DNA of 64,000 nucleotides from Pseudoneobacillus rhizosphaerae (GTDB lineage: Bacteria > Bacillota > Bacilli > Bacillales > Cytobacillaceae). Location of the stretch: positions 184,822-248,821 of the forward strand of contig NZ_CAKJTG010000003.1 of the NCBI RefSeq assembly GCF_917563885.1. The letters run 5' to 3'. Under the pieces are notes generated by a model, which was given only the letters and a program-made list of their open reading frames with translations, was not told the DNA's origin and searched no databases. Shown here one piece after another: positions 1 through 8,713 of this stretch. The position numbers and the translations under genes were made by a program. Every line of letters begins with the position of its first letter. The first letter of the stretch is position 1.

Positions 1-2
1 AA

Positions 3-785
3 GCAGTAATTAAACGTCAAGCCGAACTAATTGCTAAATGGCAGCTGGTTGGCTTTATTCATGGGGTTATGAACACGGACAACATGACGATTAGCGGTGA
101 AACGATAGATTATGGTCCGTGTGCCTTCATGGATACATATGACCCAGCAACAGTTTTCAGTTCCATTGACAAGGAAGGGCGTTATGCCTATGGTAATCAG
201 CCATATATTGCAGTATGGAATTTGGCGCGACTTGCAGAACCCTTGCTGCCACTTATTCATGAAAATCAGGAGCAGGCAGTTGAAATGGCACAGGATGCAC
301 TTTCAAATTTTGAGCAGCTATATAAATCTAATTGGCTAGCTGGAATGAGATCGAAGCTAGGGTTATTTAACGAAGAGGATGAGGATGGGGCACTTGTTGA
401 TGACCTCCTCAGTATGATGCAAAAATATCATGCGGACTATACAAATACCTTCCGTGCATTAAGCTTTGAAAAACTCGAGGACACGAGTCTTTTTGGAAAT
501 TCAGAATTTACCGAGTGGCATGAACGGTGGAAGGCGAGACTAGGCAGGCAAGAAGAAACGCAAGCCTCCTCGCAGGAATTGATGCGAAACAGCAATCCGG
601 CGGTCATTCCTCGAAACCACCGAGTAGAAGAAGCGCTAGAAGCGGCTGTGGATGGAGACTTTAGTGTAATGGAGCGTCTTCTTGATGTACTTTCAAAGCC
701 ATTTGAGCATTCTCTTGATCAAGAAGAATATTGCAAACTGCCAGAACCGTCAAACCAACCATATCGGACTTTTTGTGGTACATGA
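3..785 (+). CDS. SelO family protein adenylyltransferase (YdiU/UPF0061), C-terminal part
   Basis: The reading frame is open from the window edge (first full codon at base 3), so this is a 5'-truncated gene with about 260 residues visible. SelO is a pseudokinase-fold enzyme that transfers AMP to Ser/Thr/Tyr of target proteins and is linked to oxidative stress. The segment HGVMNTDNM matches the catalytic and metal-binding Asn/Asp loop. DYGPCAFMD matches the DFG-like metal-binding motif, followed by the typical [14 protein letters not shown] stretch. The C-terminus (YRTFCGT) lacks the selenocysteine seen in animal SelO but keeps a Cys three residues from the end. A strong terminator follows directly. 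Confidence 0.9.
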   Translation, partial: AVIKRQAELIAKWQLVGFIHGVMNTDNMTISGETIDYGPCAFMDTYDPATVFSSIDKEGRYAYGNQPYIAVWNLARLAEPLLPLIHENQEQAVEMAQDALSNFEQLYKSNWLAGMRSKLGLFNEEDEDGALVDDLLSMMQKYHADYTNTFRALSFEKLEDTSLFGNSEFTEWHERWKARLGRQEETQASSQELMRNSNPAVIPRNHRVEEALEAAVDGDFSVMERLLDVLSKPFEHSLDQEEYCKLPEPSNQPYRTFCGT

Positions 786-789
786 GATA

Positions 790-836
790 AAAAAGTGCCT
801 AACCCTTCAATAAAGTAGGGGTTTGGCACTTTTTTG
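790..836 (+). terminator. Rho-independent terminator of the selO gene
   Basis: GTGCC(t)AACCC pairs with GGGGTT(t)GGCAC and is followed by a run of six T. It lies 5 bases after the stop codon. Confidence 0.85.
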
Positions 837-929
837 TTTTGATTTTTCACTTAAATAAAGGAAAACAAAAGGAAATCCTGAATAAATATACGAGGAAAGA
901 ATTATTTCGTTTATTTAAGGAGGTTTCTA

Positions 930-2030
930 ATGTTTTCAAAAAAACTAATATGTTATTTTATCATTCTATGTTTCTTAGTTGGCCAAGCTCCAAAGATAGA
1001 AGCATCTGCACCGCTTCCAAAGGTCTATGGGAATTTTGCAACGGTGATTGATGCTAAAACGGGCGAAGTAATCTATTCTAAACAAGCTCGGACTAAGTGG
1101 TATCCAGCCAGTATGACTAAAATTGTCACCGCTATGCTTTTGCTAGATTCAGTTGAAAAGGGTACGATGCTGACCGCCAGTAAACAAGCAGTAAAACAGG
1201 ATGTAAGCAATTCTATTTTTCTATTAAAAGTAGGCGAGAAAATGAATCGTGAGGATGCTTTGAAGGCATTGCTTGTGATGAGCAGTAATGATGTGGCGAC
1301 CATGATAGCGGAACATATAGCAGGTAGTGAAGCCAAGTTTAGTACCCTTATGAATAAGAAAGCCAAAGAAATAGGCGTGAAGGATACGAATTTTGTCACC
1401 CCAAGCGGATTGCATCATCCGAAGCATTATACTACGACCTATGATATGGCTTTGCTGACTAGGGAGGCTCTTCAAAAATACCCGGAAATTATTAAAACAA
1501 TGGGGACAAAAGTGGCAACCGTACATACATCTCTGAGGACAGTAAAGCTTACCAATCGAGCGCAGTACTTTACAAAGCCCCATGTGATCGGTGGGAAAAC
1601 AGGATATACAGACGCAGCTAGGAATTCATTAGTAGAAATCGTTAAGAAAAATGACGTCACGCTTATTGGTGTTGTGATGAAATCCTCCAAACTAGAACAG
1701 TATAAGGACCTTGCAGCTATGACAAATTACTCCTTTTCATTGATGAAGAATGTAGTAGCTGTGAAGCAGGGGCAGGAAATCACAACTGTTAAACTTAATG
1801 GTACTTCTGTTCCTCTAATTGCTAAAACAGAGATTTCTTATAAGTCAAAGATCGATTCCAAGCTACCTTTTAGAATAAAAGAAACCATTTTCCCTCAGGA
1901 AGTCCTTTTTAATATTGAAAAAGGAAAACAATATGGAGAAGTCACCGTTTGGAAAAATGGTGTGAAAATAGGGAGTGCGCCCCTAATTGCGGCAATGTCA
2001 TTGGCGGGTGTTGCTGGTAGTAGTGATTGA
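930..2030 (+). CDS. D-alanyl-D-alanine carboxypeptidase (serine-type, S11 family)
   Basis: This is a low-molecular-mass penicillin-binding protein that trims the terminal D-Ala from peptidoglycan stem peptides outside the membrane. An N-terminal signal peptide spans about residues 1-27 (basic MFSKK, hydrophobic core, cleavage near ASA). All three active-site motifs are present: SMTK at 61-64, SSN at 118-120 and KTG at 223-225. The later part forms the small beta-rich PBP5-associated domain. Length (366 aa) fits the DacF/DacB group, but the exact paralogue cannot be decided. The start at 930 is supported by an AAGGAGG box 6 bases upstream. No neighbour appears co-transcribed. Confidence 0.93.
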   Translation: MFSKKLICYFIILCFLVGQAPKIEASAPLPKVYGNFATVIDAKTGEVIYSKQARTKWYPASMTKIVTAMLLLDSVEKGTMLTASKQAVKQDVSNSIFLLKVGEKMNREDALKALLVMSSNDVATMIAEHIAGSEAKFSTLMNKKAKEIGVKDTNFVTPSGLHHPKHYTTTYDMALLTREALQKYPEIIKTMGTKVATVHTSLRTVKLTNRAQYFTKPHVIGGKTGYTDAARNSLVEIVKKNDVTLIGVVMKSSKLEQYKDLAAMTNYSFSLMKNVVAVKQGQEITTVKLNGTSVPLIAKTEISYKSKIDSKLPFRIKETIFPQEVLFNIEKGKQYGEVTVWKNGVKIGSAPLIAAMSLAGVAGSSD

Positions 2031-2060
2031 AAAAATTGATGACTGATGGTCTAAAAGCGA

Positions 2061-2500
2061 GTAAGAAAAGGGTCATCAATCGCACGATAGGTTACTGTTT
2101 TGGTCTTGAAAGTAAGAAAAGGGTCATCAATTGCACGATAGGTTACCGTTTTAGTCTTGAAAGTAAGAAAAGGGTCATCAATCGCACGATAGGTTACCGT
2201 TTTGGTCTTGAAAGTAAGAAAAGGGTCATCAATTGCACGATAGGTTACTGTTTTGGTCTTGAAAGTAAGAAAAGGGTCATCAATTGCACGATAGGTTACC
2301 GTTTTAGTCTTGAAAGAAGAAAAGGGTCATCAATCGCACGATAGGTTACCGTTTTGGTCTTGAAAGTAAGAAAAGGGTCAACAATCGCACGATAGATGTC
2401 CCTTTTGGCCAAAAAAGTAAGAAAAGGGTCATCAATCGCACGATTGATGACCCTTTTGGTCAAAAAAGTTAAAAAAGGGTCATCAATCCCCAGATTGATA
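2061..2500. repeat. Tandem palindromic repeat array A (51-bp period, about 9 copies)
   Basis: Units start at 2061, 2112, 2163, 2214, 2265, about 2315, 2366, 2417 and 2468. Each contains AAAAGGGTCATCAATCG followed by CACGAT. In the copy at 2417 the right arm CGATTGATGACCCTTTT is a perfect 17-bp reverse complement of the left arm. In the upstream copies the right arm has drifted to CGATAGGTTACCGTTTT, and they share that change, so the drifted unit was amplified. The array fills most of the gap between the carboxypeptidase and the dehydrogenase. Bases 2501-2582 hold nothing else recognisable. Confidence 0.95.
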
Positions 2501-2582
2501 CCAAACGTCGAAAAAGAGTCACTAAGAAATTTCTGTCCTCATAGGTGGATGACCTATTACAAATGATGGAATCTCTTAATTG

Positions 2583-2608
2583 AAAAACTCCCTACACAAT
2601 GTAGAGAG
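2583..2608 (-). terminator. Terminator of the hydroxyacid dehydrogenase operon
   Basis: On the minus strand CTCTCTACA-TTG-TGTAGGGAG is followed by TTTTT. It lies just past the dehydrogenase stop codon at 2626. Confidence 0.75.
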
Positions 2609-2625
2609 AGAAGAGTAAAACATTA

Positions 2626-3585
2626 TTAATATCCTTTTTCAAAATCAACAACATTAATTATCGTTTTTTGATCATCTATATAGCTCTTCAGATTTGGGAT
2701 GAAAATATCATCCATTACTCGTTTGTTGTAATGCTCAGTTGAACCAGATGTATGAGGAGTAATAATCACGTTTTCCAACTCCCATAAAGGGCTATCCTCA
2801 GATAATGGCTCTTTTATAAACACATCAAGTCCTGCACCGGCAATTTCATTTTCAGTAAGTGCCTGAACAAGTGCTGACTCATCTATAATTTCCCCACGAC
2901 CAATATTAATTAAGAAAGCTGAAGATTTCATTAGTTTTAATTGTTCTGCACCCAATAAGCGGTATGTCTCTTTTGTAAGTGGCAGTGTAATGACCACATA
3001 ATCACAAAGGGGGAGAATCTCGTTAAGCTGTTCTTGCTTGTACATTTCATCAACATAATCTTCTTGAATTCCAGAGTGACGGACCCCCAGCACCTTCATT
3101 CCGAATGCTTTAGCGATTTTGGCGGTTTCTTTACCAATCGCCCCAACCCCAATAATGCCAACTGTTTTTTCATGCATTTCGAGGTTCATATTAGCATGAT
3201 GCCATTTTTTAGATTGTTGATTTTTAACATATGTATGGATTTTTCGAGTTAGAGCCAGCATAAGTCCAAAGATCGTTTCAGAGATTGGATAGGCATGTAC
3301 TCCGTTTGCGCTTGTTAGTTGAATGTTTCTAGATTCTAATTCAGAAAGAGGTAGGTTATTTACCCCAGCACTCCATGTTTGGAGCCATTTAAGCTGAGAA
3401 GATTCTTCTAGACAATGTTCTTTAATCTCTTTTTTCCAACCAGCAACAATCTCAGCATCCTTTAGATGCTCAAGCCAAATGCTAGGATCCTTTCCAATAT
3501 AAATCTCCCATTCTGGGATGATTTCTTTCAAAATATCGTTATAGGTTGAATCTAAGTCTTGTGTAATAATCAACTTTTTTTTCAT
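2626..3585 (-). CDS. D-2-hydroxyacid dehydrogenase family protein
   Basis: This 319-residue NAD(P)-dependent oxidoreductase interconverts 2-keto acids and D-2-hydroxy acids in the cytoplasm. The Rossmann fingerprint GVGAIG is at 146-151. The catalytic triad Arg230 (NIGRGE), Glu259 (IKEP) and His278 (ITPHTS) is complete. At the end of the second strand of the Rossmann fold the usual acidic residue is replaced by VRHSG, which suggests NADPH rather than NADH preference (inference). The start codon overlaps the stop of the upstream MFS gene by four bases (ATGA), so the two are translationally coupled and the transporter may move its substrate or product. The substrate cannot be read from sequence. 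Confidence 0.88.
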   Translation of the reverse strand: MKKKLIITQDLDSTYNDILKEIIPEWEIYIGKDPSIWLEHLKDAEIVAGWKKEIKEHCLEESSQLKWLQTWSAGVNNLPLSELESRNIQLTSANGVHAYPISETIFGLMLALTRKIHTYVKNQQSKKWHHANMNLEMHEKTVGIIGVGAIGKETAKIAKAFGMKVLGVRHSGIQEDYVDEMYKQEQLNEILPLCDYVVITLPLTKETYRLLGAEQLKLMKSSAFLINIGRGEIIDESALVQALTENEIAGAGLDVFIKEPLSEDSPLWELENVIITPHTSGSTEHYNKRVMDDIFIPNLKSYIDDQKTIINVVDFEKGY

Positions 3586-4802
3586 GATTTCCCCTCCAAA
3601 TTCAACTTCGGACTCCGTTGCATCGAAATAAACAGAAGGAATCCGCTAATAAGCAATAATAGACTAGTAATGATAAATACAGCTGAAAAACCAAAGTAAC
3701 CAGCAACCATTCCACCCATAACGGGTCCAATAACATTTCCTAAAAAGCGAAGGCTCGTATTGTAGCCAAGAACTTCCCCTTGCATAGATATCGGAGCTTC
3801 CTGTCGAATATAAGCAACACGTACAGGGACAATTCCTCCAATAGCAATGCCGAGCAAAAATCGAATGATCACAAGCTGCCAAATGCTAGTGACAAACCCA
3901 CCTGGCAAATAAACGATTGCTGCCATAAACAGAAGCATGATTAGAATTTTTACATAACCAATCTTATCAGCGATTTTCCCCCATTGTCTAGCCATCATTA
4001 AATTGCCAAGACCAGCCGCCGAAAAGGCAATACCTGAATATAAGGCTAAATTTTCATGGCCATGGATTTCATTCACATACAACGACAAGATCGGTTGAAT
4101 GCTAAAATGAGCAATTTGTATCAGTGTGGAAATAAGTAATACGGATAATAAAAGAGGATTCTTTGTAATGTGAGAAAGGACCTCTTTACTCGTATAGGAT
4201 GATTTTGTTCCTTTTTTTCCATCTGACATTTTATATTCTGTTGTGAGCATAACGAGAATCGCTGATATAAAGATGGCAATTGATGTTCCTTGAAAGGTTG
4301 CCGAATAGCCAAAGGAATCCGCTAGAACCCCACCTAATAATGGCCCCACTAATGATCCTGTAATTCCGCCAGTTTGAAGAGTTCCAAGTACACGTCCCGC
4401 AATATCCTTTGGCGTTTGTGTGGATATAAAAGCTTGTGACATCGAAATAAACCCAGAAAATATCCCCATAAACAATCTTAATACAAATAATTGCCAGACA
4501 GATTCGACGAACCCCATCATGAAAATGGAAAAGGCCATCCCAAATGCTGAAAAGATTAAGATTTTTTTCCTACCAAATCGATCACCGATTCGCCCCCAAA
4601 TGGGAGAAAAGAGAAAGGCGGTGACAAAGGTGATCCCAAAGGTCCAGCCAGACCATTGTTGAACATACTTTTCTGAAAAGTTGCCGAACGTCTCGATATA
4701 AAGGGAGAGAAAGGGTAAAACCATTGTCATACTCCCAGAAACAAAAAAGTTAGAAAACCACATTATCATTAAGTTTCGTCGTGCAGCTTTGTTTTGTTCC
4801 AT
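3582..4802 (-). CDS. MFS transporter (DHA1-type drug/metabolite antiporter)
   Basis: This 12-helix secondary transporter has motif A (GRIGDRFGRKK) between helices 2 and 3 and its counterpart (GKIADKIGYVK) in the C-terminal half. The overall pattern resembles proton-driven multidrug efflux proteins. I place the start at the ATG of MEQNKAARRN (4802), with a GAAGTG box about 9 bases upstream; a GTG at 4814 would add four residues but lacks spacing. It is the first gene of a two-gene operon with the dehydrogenase (4-base overlap). Substrate is unknown. Confidence 0.87.
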   Translation of the reverse strand: MEQNKAARRNLMIMWFSNFFVSGSMTMVLPFLSLYIETFGNFSEKYVQQWSGWTFGITFVTAFLFSPIWGRIGDRFGRKKILIFSAFGMAFSIFMMGFVESVWQLFVLRLFMGIFSGFISMSQAFISTQTPKDIAGRVLGTLQTGGITGSLVGPLLGGVLADSFGYSATFQGTSIAIFISAILVMLTTEYKMSDGKKGTKSSYTSKEVLSHITKNPLLLSVLLISTLIQIAHFSIQPILSLYVNEIHGHENLALYSGIAFSAAGLGNLMMARQWGKIADKIGYVKILIMLLFMAAIVYLPGGFVTSIWQLVIIRFLLGIAIGGIVPVRVAYIRQEAPISMQGEVLGYNTSLRFLGNVIGPVMGGMVAGYFGFSAVFIITSLLLLISGFLLFISMQRSPKLNLEGKS

Positions 4803-5007
4803 ATGTAAAAACACTTCTTTCTTTGAAACAATTTCGATTCCCTAAATATATAATACCCCTGTTGTCAGATAATATAAATACTTTTGCAAGATTTTTATTA
4901 ATTCGAATTGTCTAACCAATTGAGCATAAAATGAATTAAACTAGAATTTCCTTACATAAGCTACCATTATATACCTTAGAAAAAGAGGTTGGAAAGGGCG
5001 GAGAAGG

Positions 5008-5493
5008 ATGAAGCATAATAAAGAGGTTCGTGAAGAAGTATTAAAAAGCGTTATAGGTTTAACAGACTCACAGCTAAACGAAAAACCAACGGGGAAGTGG
5101 AGTATTATGCAAGTATTAGAGCATCTCTACTTATTGGAGCGGTTAATTGTTCACCAAATGTCTAAGCTGATGAATAGTGATGAGGAAGCAGTTATAGAGG
5201 ATAAGCCTATTAATCAAATAATCGACCGCACCTCTAAGTTTGATGCACCGTCGTATGTAACACCCTCAGATGAATTTATGACTTTGACTACCATACAAGA
5301 GAAATTGCATAAGTCACGTTCTGCCTTAGAAGCATTCATTGTTGATGCTGATGAAGAAAAGATGCTAAAACGCACCATTCCACACCCGGTGTTTGGTCCC
5401 TTTCATTTGAAGCAGTGGGTGGAAATCATCGGCTGGCATGAAAAGCGTCATTTAGAACAGATTGAGGAGATAAAAGCAGAGTTAGGGCTGTAG
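5008..5493 (+). CDS. DinB family protein
   Basis: This 161-residue four-helix-bundle protein is of the DinB/YfiT metal-binding superfamily. Members bind a divalent metal with three His and include thiol-dependent S-transferases, but most are uncharacterised. Visible candidate ligands are the His in VLEHLYLLE (about residue 38) and the pair in GWHEKRHLEQ (about 143 and 147). The start has a GGAG box 6-9 bases upstream. It is a single gene, and one of four DinB members in this window. Direct function is unknown. Confidence 0.85.
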   Translation: MKHNKEVREEVLKSVIGLTDSQLNEKPTGKWSIMQVLEHLYLLERLIVHQMSKLMNSDEEAVIEDKPINQIIDRTSKFDAPSYVTPSDEFMTLTTIQEKLHKSRSALEAFIVDADEEKMLKRTIPHPVFGPFHLKQWVEIIGWHEKRHLEQIEEIKAELGL

Positions 5494-5522
5494 AAACTAT
5501 AGATCGAAAGGTAACTTGATTC

Positions 5523-5672
5523 CATTCGGACAGATTATGGCAGAAAAAAATGATCGTGTCCGAATGCAGTTCCCATTCGGACAGGTTGTGCTCCAATAGC
5601 TTAAAACAAGTCCGAATGAAGGCCCTATTCGGACAGGTCAAGCTCCAAAATTCATAAACAAGTCCGAAGGGA
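5523..5672. repeat. Tandem palindromic repeat array B (52-bp period, 3 copies)
   Basis: Three units begin at about 5523, 5575 and 5627. Each is bounded by inverted arms (A/C)TTCGGACAG and GTCCGAA(T/G)G. The second and third also share a GCTCCAA core. The third unit runs into the 3' end of the NERD gene on the minus strand and supplies its last codons and stop. Confidence 0.85.
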
Positions 5673-6282
5673 ATATCGCGTATGGATTTTTGGTTTGATG
5701 CAGTGAAATGATTTTTTGGGCTAGTTTCATGTGGTAATCATTCAATTTAGAGGGTGTTTTATTAATGTCATTCAAAAAACGATTTACTTGAGTTGGTAAT
5801 ATAATTGGTTGGTTCATAGGGGCTTGATATAAGGTGAATTCAGGATTGATAAAGATAACGTAGGGATCAACAAGGTAATTTAGCTTGTGGTTTTGAAGCA
5901 GTTTGCGGAATAGAGTTGCACTTCTATTTAACTGGGTTATAGGATTCATATATTCACGGCCAGTTGTGACGGCATAAAGTTTATCCGCTTCTATATAACA
6001 ATCACCATAATAATTTTTTATATCTAAAAGGTGGATGACTCCCTGTGAAATTATAAAACTATCAATTTGAGAATATGAGTTGTTTACTTCAAGCAGTAAA
6101 TCATTTATGAGATACCTGTCTTCTTGAAGCCTTTCTGCTAGTAAGTCAAACTTTTTCTCCCCCTCATAGCCCTTTTCAAGGTTTGTATACTTAAATTTTT
6201 CCTTTTCAGTTAACTCCATTCGCATGTTTAAATAGCGGAGCTTCAATAATTCTTCCGATTCAGTACGACCTTTTAGTAACAT
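5638..6282 (-). CDS. NERD domain-containing protein (nuclease-related)
   Basis: This 214-residue protein carries a NERD domain, a restriction-endonuclease-like fold found in many bacterial proteins of unclear role. Motifs seen are GYEGEKKFD (about 38-46), QIDSFII (about 72-78) and LLDIKNYYGD, the last a variant of the (D/E)-x-K catalytic element. There is no helicase or membrane domain. The start is an ATG preceded by AAGGAAGGAAGTG. The last 11 codons (FPSDLFMNFGA, stop) are encoded by unit 3 of the adjacent palindromic array, so the natural C-terminus may have been replaced. Biological role is unknown. Confidence 0.85.
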   Translation of the reverse strand: MLLKGRTESEELLKLRYLNMRMELTEKEKFKYTNLEKGYEGEKKFDLLAERLQEDRYLINDLLLEVNNSYSQIDSFIISQGVIHLLDIKNYYGDCYIEADKLYAVTTGREYMNPITQLNRSATLFRKLLQNHKLNYLVDPYVIFINPEFTLYQAPMNQPIILPTQVNRFLNDINKTPSKLNDYHMKLAQKIISLHQTKNPYAIFPSDLFMNFGA

Positions 6283-6499
6283 ATGACACTTCCTTCCTTA
6301 ATCACTACGTTTATTTTATAAAAAATTTCAAAGATTCCATTGAAGAGATGTGAATATTCTGTTAACATTTTACAAGCCTCCCTTATTTTTTTTTTCAAAG
6401 GAGAATCTTACTTTGAATATATTAGTTTATAATTAGGGACAAGCAGTAATAAAGATAGATTGTTCATATTCTTGTAGTAGTTTGAGGGGGATTCGTTCG

Positions 6500-7162
6500 T
6501 TGGAAAATGAGTTTTTAATTGTATTATTCAAAATTATTCTTATCAATATTGTGCTAAGTGGAGATAACGCGGTTGTCATTGCCCTTGCGTGTCGAAATTT
6601 AGATGTAAAGTATCGAAAGAAAGCTGTTTTTTTAGGTAGCTTCGGGGCAATTGCGTTACGAGTCGCGCTTACATTTGTAGCTGTTTATTTATTAACGATT
6701 CCTTTTCTTAATTTTATTGGCGGATTATTACTATTGTGGATAGCTATAAAATTATTAAAAGGTGAAGATGAAGAAAATATTGAGGGCAGTTCTAATTTAA
6801 TGGGGGCCATCAGGACGATTATCTTTGCAGATCTCATTATGAGTTTAGATAATGTTGTTGCAGTAGCAGGGGTAGCGGATGGAAACATGCTACTTATCTT
6901 AATTGGACTAGCTGTTAGTATTCCGTTTATTATCTGGGGAAGCCAACTATTGATGATTATTATGGAAAAGTTCCCAATTATAATCATATTAGGGGCTGCT
7001 TTGTTAGGTTTTACAGCAGGGGAAATGATGTTAAGCGATAAAGTGGTTAGCCCCTTCTTTGAGCATCTTCATTCAAGTATTCATACCGTGTTCCCTCTAA
7101 TGCTTGCTGTTATTGTAGTGATTATTGGTAAGTTTGCTGGGAACAATCATAGAACTGCATAG
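6500..7162 (+). CDS. TerC family membrane protein (YjbE-type putative metal exporter)
   Basis: This roughly 220-residue polytopic membrane protein has two repeated Asp motifs, SGDNAVVIALA and MSLDNVVAVAG, which form the metal site of the TerC/Alx/MeeF group that exports Mn2+, in some cases to feed exported metalloenzymes. Seven hydrophobic segments are visible. The frame opens at a TTG at 6482, but the GAGGGGG box at 6484-6490 places the real start at TTG 6500 (MENEFLIVL). No yybP-ykoY riboswitch is visible in its leader, although one occurs elsewhere in the window. A terminator follows. Confidence 0.88.
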   Translation: MENEFLIVLFKIILINIVLSGDNAVVIALACRNLDVKYRKKAVFLGSFGAIALRVALTFVAVYLLTIPFLNFIGGLLLLWIAIKLLKGEDEENIEGSSNLMGAIRTIIFADLIMSLDNVVAVAGVADGNMLLILIGLAVSIPFIIWGSQLLMIIMEKFPIIIILGAALLGFTAGEMMLSDKVVSPFFEHLHSSIHTVFPLMLAVIVVIIGKFAGNNHRTA

Positions 7163-7172
7163 AAAAGAAATC

Positions 7173-7207
7173 AAAATCCCGCCCTTTAATGAGTGTGGGA
7201 TTTTTTG
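7173..7207 (+). terminator. Terminator of the terC-like gene
   Basis: AAAATCCC pairs with GGGATTTTTT across a short loop, 10 bases after the stop. Confidence 0.75.
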
Positions 7208-7300
7208 TTTTTATGGAATATATTTAACTAAAAATGACATGTGGCGAATAGATTGTCCATATATTTGGATAAAAGAGAAGTACGAAATGGAGGGTCGATA

Positions 7301-7900
7301 ATGGTTAAATGCGCAGGTTTGCTGTTAGCTGCGGGTAAATCAACTAGAATGGGTAGCTTAAAAGCGCTTTTACCTTGGGAGGATACGACATTACTTCAAT
7401 TCCAGCTAACACAATTAGAGCGCTCCATGATAGACCAAATCATTATTGTATTAGGTTACGAATCTAACAAACTTCTTCCTTATGTAGAGGAATCATCTGC
7501 CTATATAGTCCAGAACGAGAATTATGAAAAGGGAAAAACAGAATCGATTAAACAAGGGGTTCTCGCTATCCATAAAGATGCCGATTGCTTCATCCTTTCA
7601 TCAGTCGATCAACCAGTTAGCTATTTCCTCCTTAATGCCATGATAAATGAGTTCCGTCTAACAAATAGTAACATTATCATCCCTGTTTACAATAAAAGAC
7701 GGGGCCACCCCATCCTATTTTCGACAAAGCTACGTGAAGAAATCATGCAAATAAACGAAGAAACATACGGATTAAAGGCAATTTTACAAAAAAGAAAAGA
7801 TGAGATTAGTGAACTAGTCGTGGAGGACTACTCAGTGTTATTTAATTTTAATAATAAAAAAGATTACAAGGAAGGTATCTCGAAAGGGGGAACTAAATAA
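7301..7900 (+). CDS. MobA-like nucleotidyltransferase (molybdenum cofactor cytidylyltransferase, PucB/MocA type)
   Basis: This 199-residue NTP-transferase-fold enzyme is expected to attach CMP (or GMP) to molybdopterin for molybdenum hydroxylases such as xanthine dehydrogenase. The N-terminal nucleotide-binding signature LLLAAGKSTRMG and the following K-x-LLPW are intact. SSVDQP is the metal-binding Asp motif, and RRGHPILF is typical of the PucB/MocA group. The start is ATG 7301 after GGAGGG (7289-7294). It directly precedes xdhC and a CoxI-like gene in one operon, which fixes its pathway. No hydroxylase structural genes are in the window. Confidence 0.88.
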   Translation: MVKCAGLLLAAGKSTRMGSLKALLPWEDTTLLQFQLTQLERSMIDQIIIVLGYESNKLLPYVEESSAYIVQNENYEKGKTESIKQGVLAIHKDADCFILSSVDQPVSYFLLNAMINEFRLTNSNIIIPVYNKRRGHPILFSTKLREEIMQINEETYGLKAILQKRKDEISELVVEDYSVLFNFNNKKDYKEGISKGGTK

Positions 7901-8713
7901 ATGCTTTGCCCCAACTTGCTGCAAAACATGAAAACGGCGTTAGCCAAGCAAAAGGCGACGGCTTTAGTTACGATTACCTCCCATTTTGACCCAATGTTTA
8001 TTGGAAAGAAGTTCTTGGTTTGGGAGGATGGCCATTTTAATAATGAACCTGAACTTGAAATCATTTATGCAAGTTTTAAAGATTTGTACTTATCACTTAT
8101 TCAAAAGCAAAAAACCAAATGTATTCGTTCTATGATAAATGAACAGGAAGTAGAGTGCTTTGTTGAAATATATCTCCCTCGACCACAACTTATTATTGCT
8201 GGGGGAGGGCATGTGTGTGAGCCTGTTGTTCAAATGGCTTCCTTACTTGGCTACTATATTACGGTTGTTGATGATCGGTCTGAGTTTGCTAGGAAAGAAC
8301 GATTTCCTTTGGCCGATGAAGTCATTTGTGCAGGGTATCTGGATTATTTTCAAAAATGCCCCCTTACCAATCATACATGGATATTACTTCTAACAAGAGG
8401 TCATCAATTTGATGTGATGAGTCTTCAAGAATTGTTAAAGCGTATGGAAACACCCGCTTATATTGGGATGATTGGGAGCAGAAGGAGAATTGCCGGGGTT
8501 TTCGAACAACTGAAACAAGAGTTTCCAGCTACTGCATTTGATTCCATCTACACGCCCGTTGGCCTGGATATTGGGGCAGAATCACCAGCTGAAATCGCGG
8601 TTAGTATATTTGCTGAAATGTTAATGGTGAAAAATAACAAATCTGGAGATTCATTAAGTCAGGAAACTCGCCATCTAGCAAAATTAGGTTTTCGGGGTGG
8701 GAAAAGTGAATGA
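7901..8713 (+). CDS. XdhC family protein (molybdenum hydroxylase maturation, PucA-like)
   Basis: XdhC binds and protects the molybdenum cofactor, promotes its sulfuration and inserts it into the hydroxylase. The C-terminal half is the XdhC Rossmann domain with IIAGGGHVCEPVVQMA and VVDDRSEFA, followed by YIGMIGSRRR and the conserved PVGLDIGAESPAEIA. The N-terminal XdhC/CoxI domain (residues 1-95) is recognisable but has lost the usual GGGCxE cysteine motif, which is carried by the separate protein encoded immediately downstream. The start ATG abuts the stop of the upstream gene and has an AAAGGGGG box. Confidence 0.87.
   Translation: MLCPNLLQNMKTALAKQKATALVTITSHFDPMFIGKKFLVWEDGHFNNEPELEIIYASFKDLYLSLIQKQKTKCIRSMINEQEVECFVEIYLPRPQLIIAGGGHVCEPVVQMASLLGYYITVVDDRSEFARKERFPLADEVICAGYLDYFQKCPLTNHTWILLLTRGHQFDVMSLQELLKRMETPAYIGMIGSRRRIAGVFEQLKQEFPATAFDSIYTPVGLDIGAESPAEIAVSIFAEMLMVKNNKSGDSLSQETRHLAKLGFRGGKSE

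Noticed and set aside
839..1051. 70-residue frame before the carboxypeptidase
   Set aside because: It overlaps the carboxypeptidase start in another frame, and the AAGGAGG box belongs to ATG 930.
2027..2344. 105-residue frame with repeating KKRVINRTIGYRFGLES
   Set aside because: It exists only because the 51-bp repeat period is a multiple of three. There is no RBS, and a one-base deletion in a later unit ends it.
2061..2500. CRISPR array
   Set aside because: Repeats are contiguous with no unique spacers, and no cas genes are present. The same holds for arrays B, C and D.
6290..6499. yybP-ykoY riboswitch before the TerC-type gene
   Set aside because: None of the conserved aptamer blocks is present in this leader.
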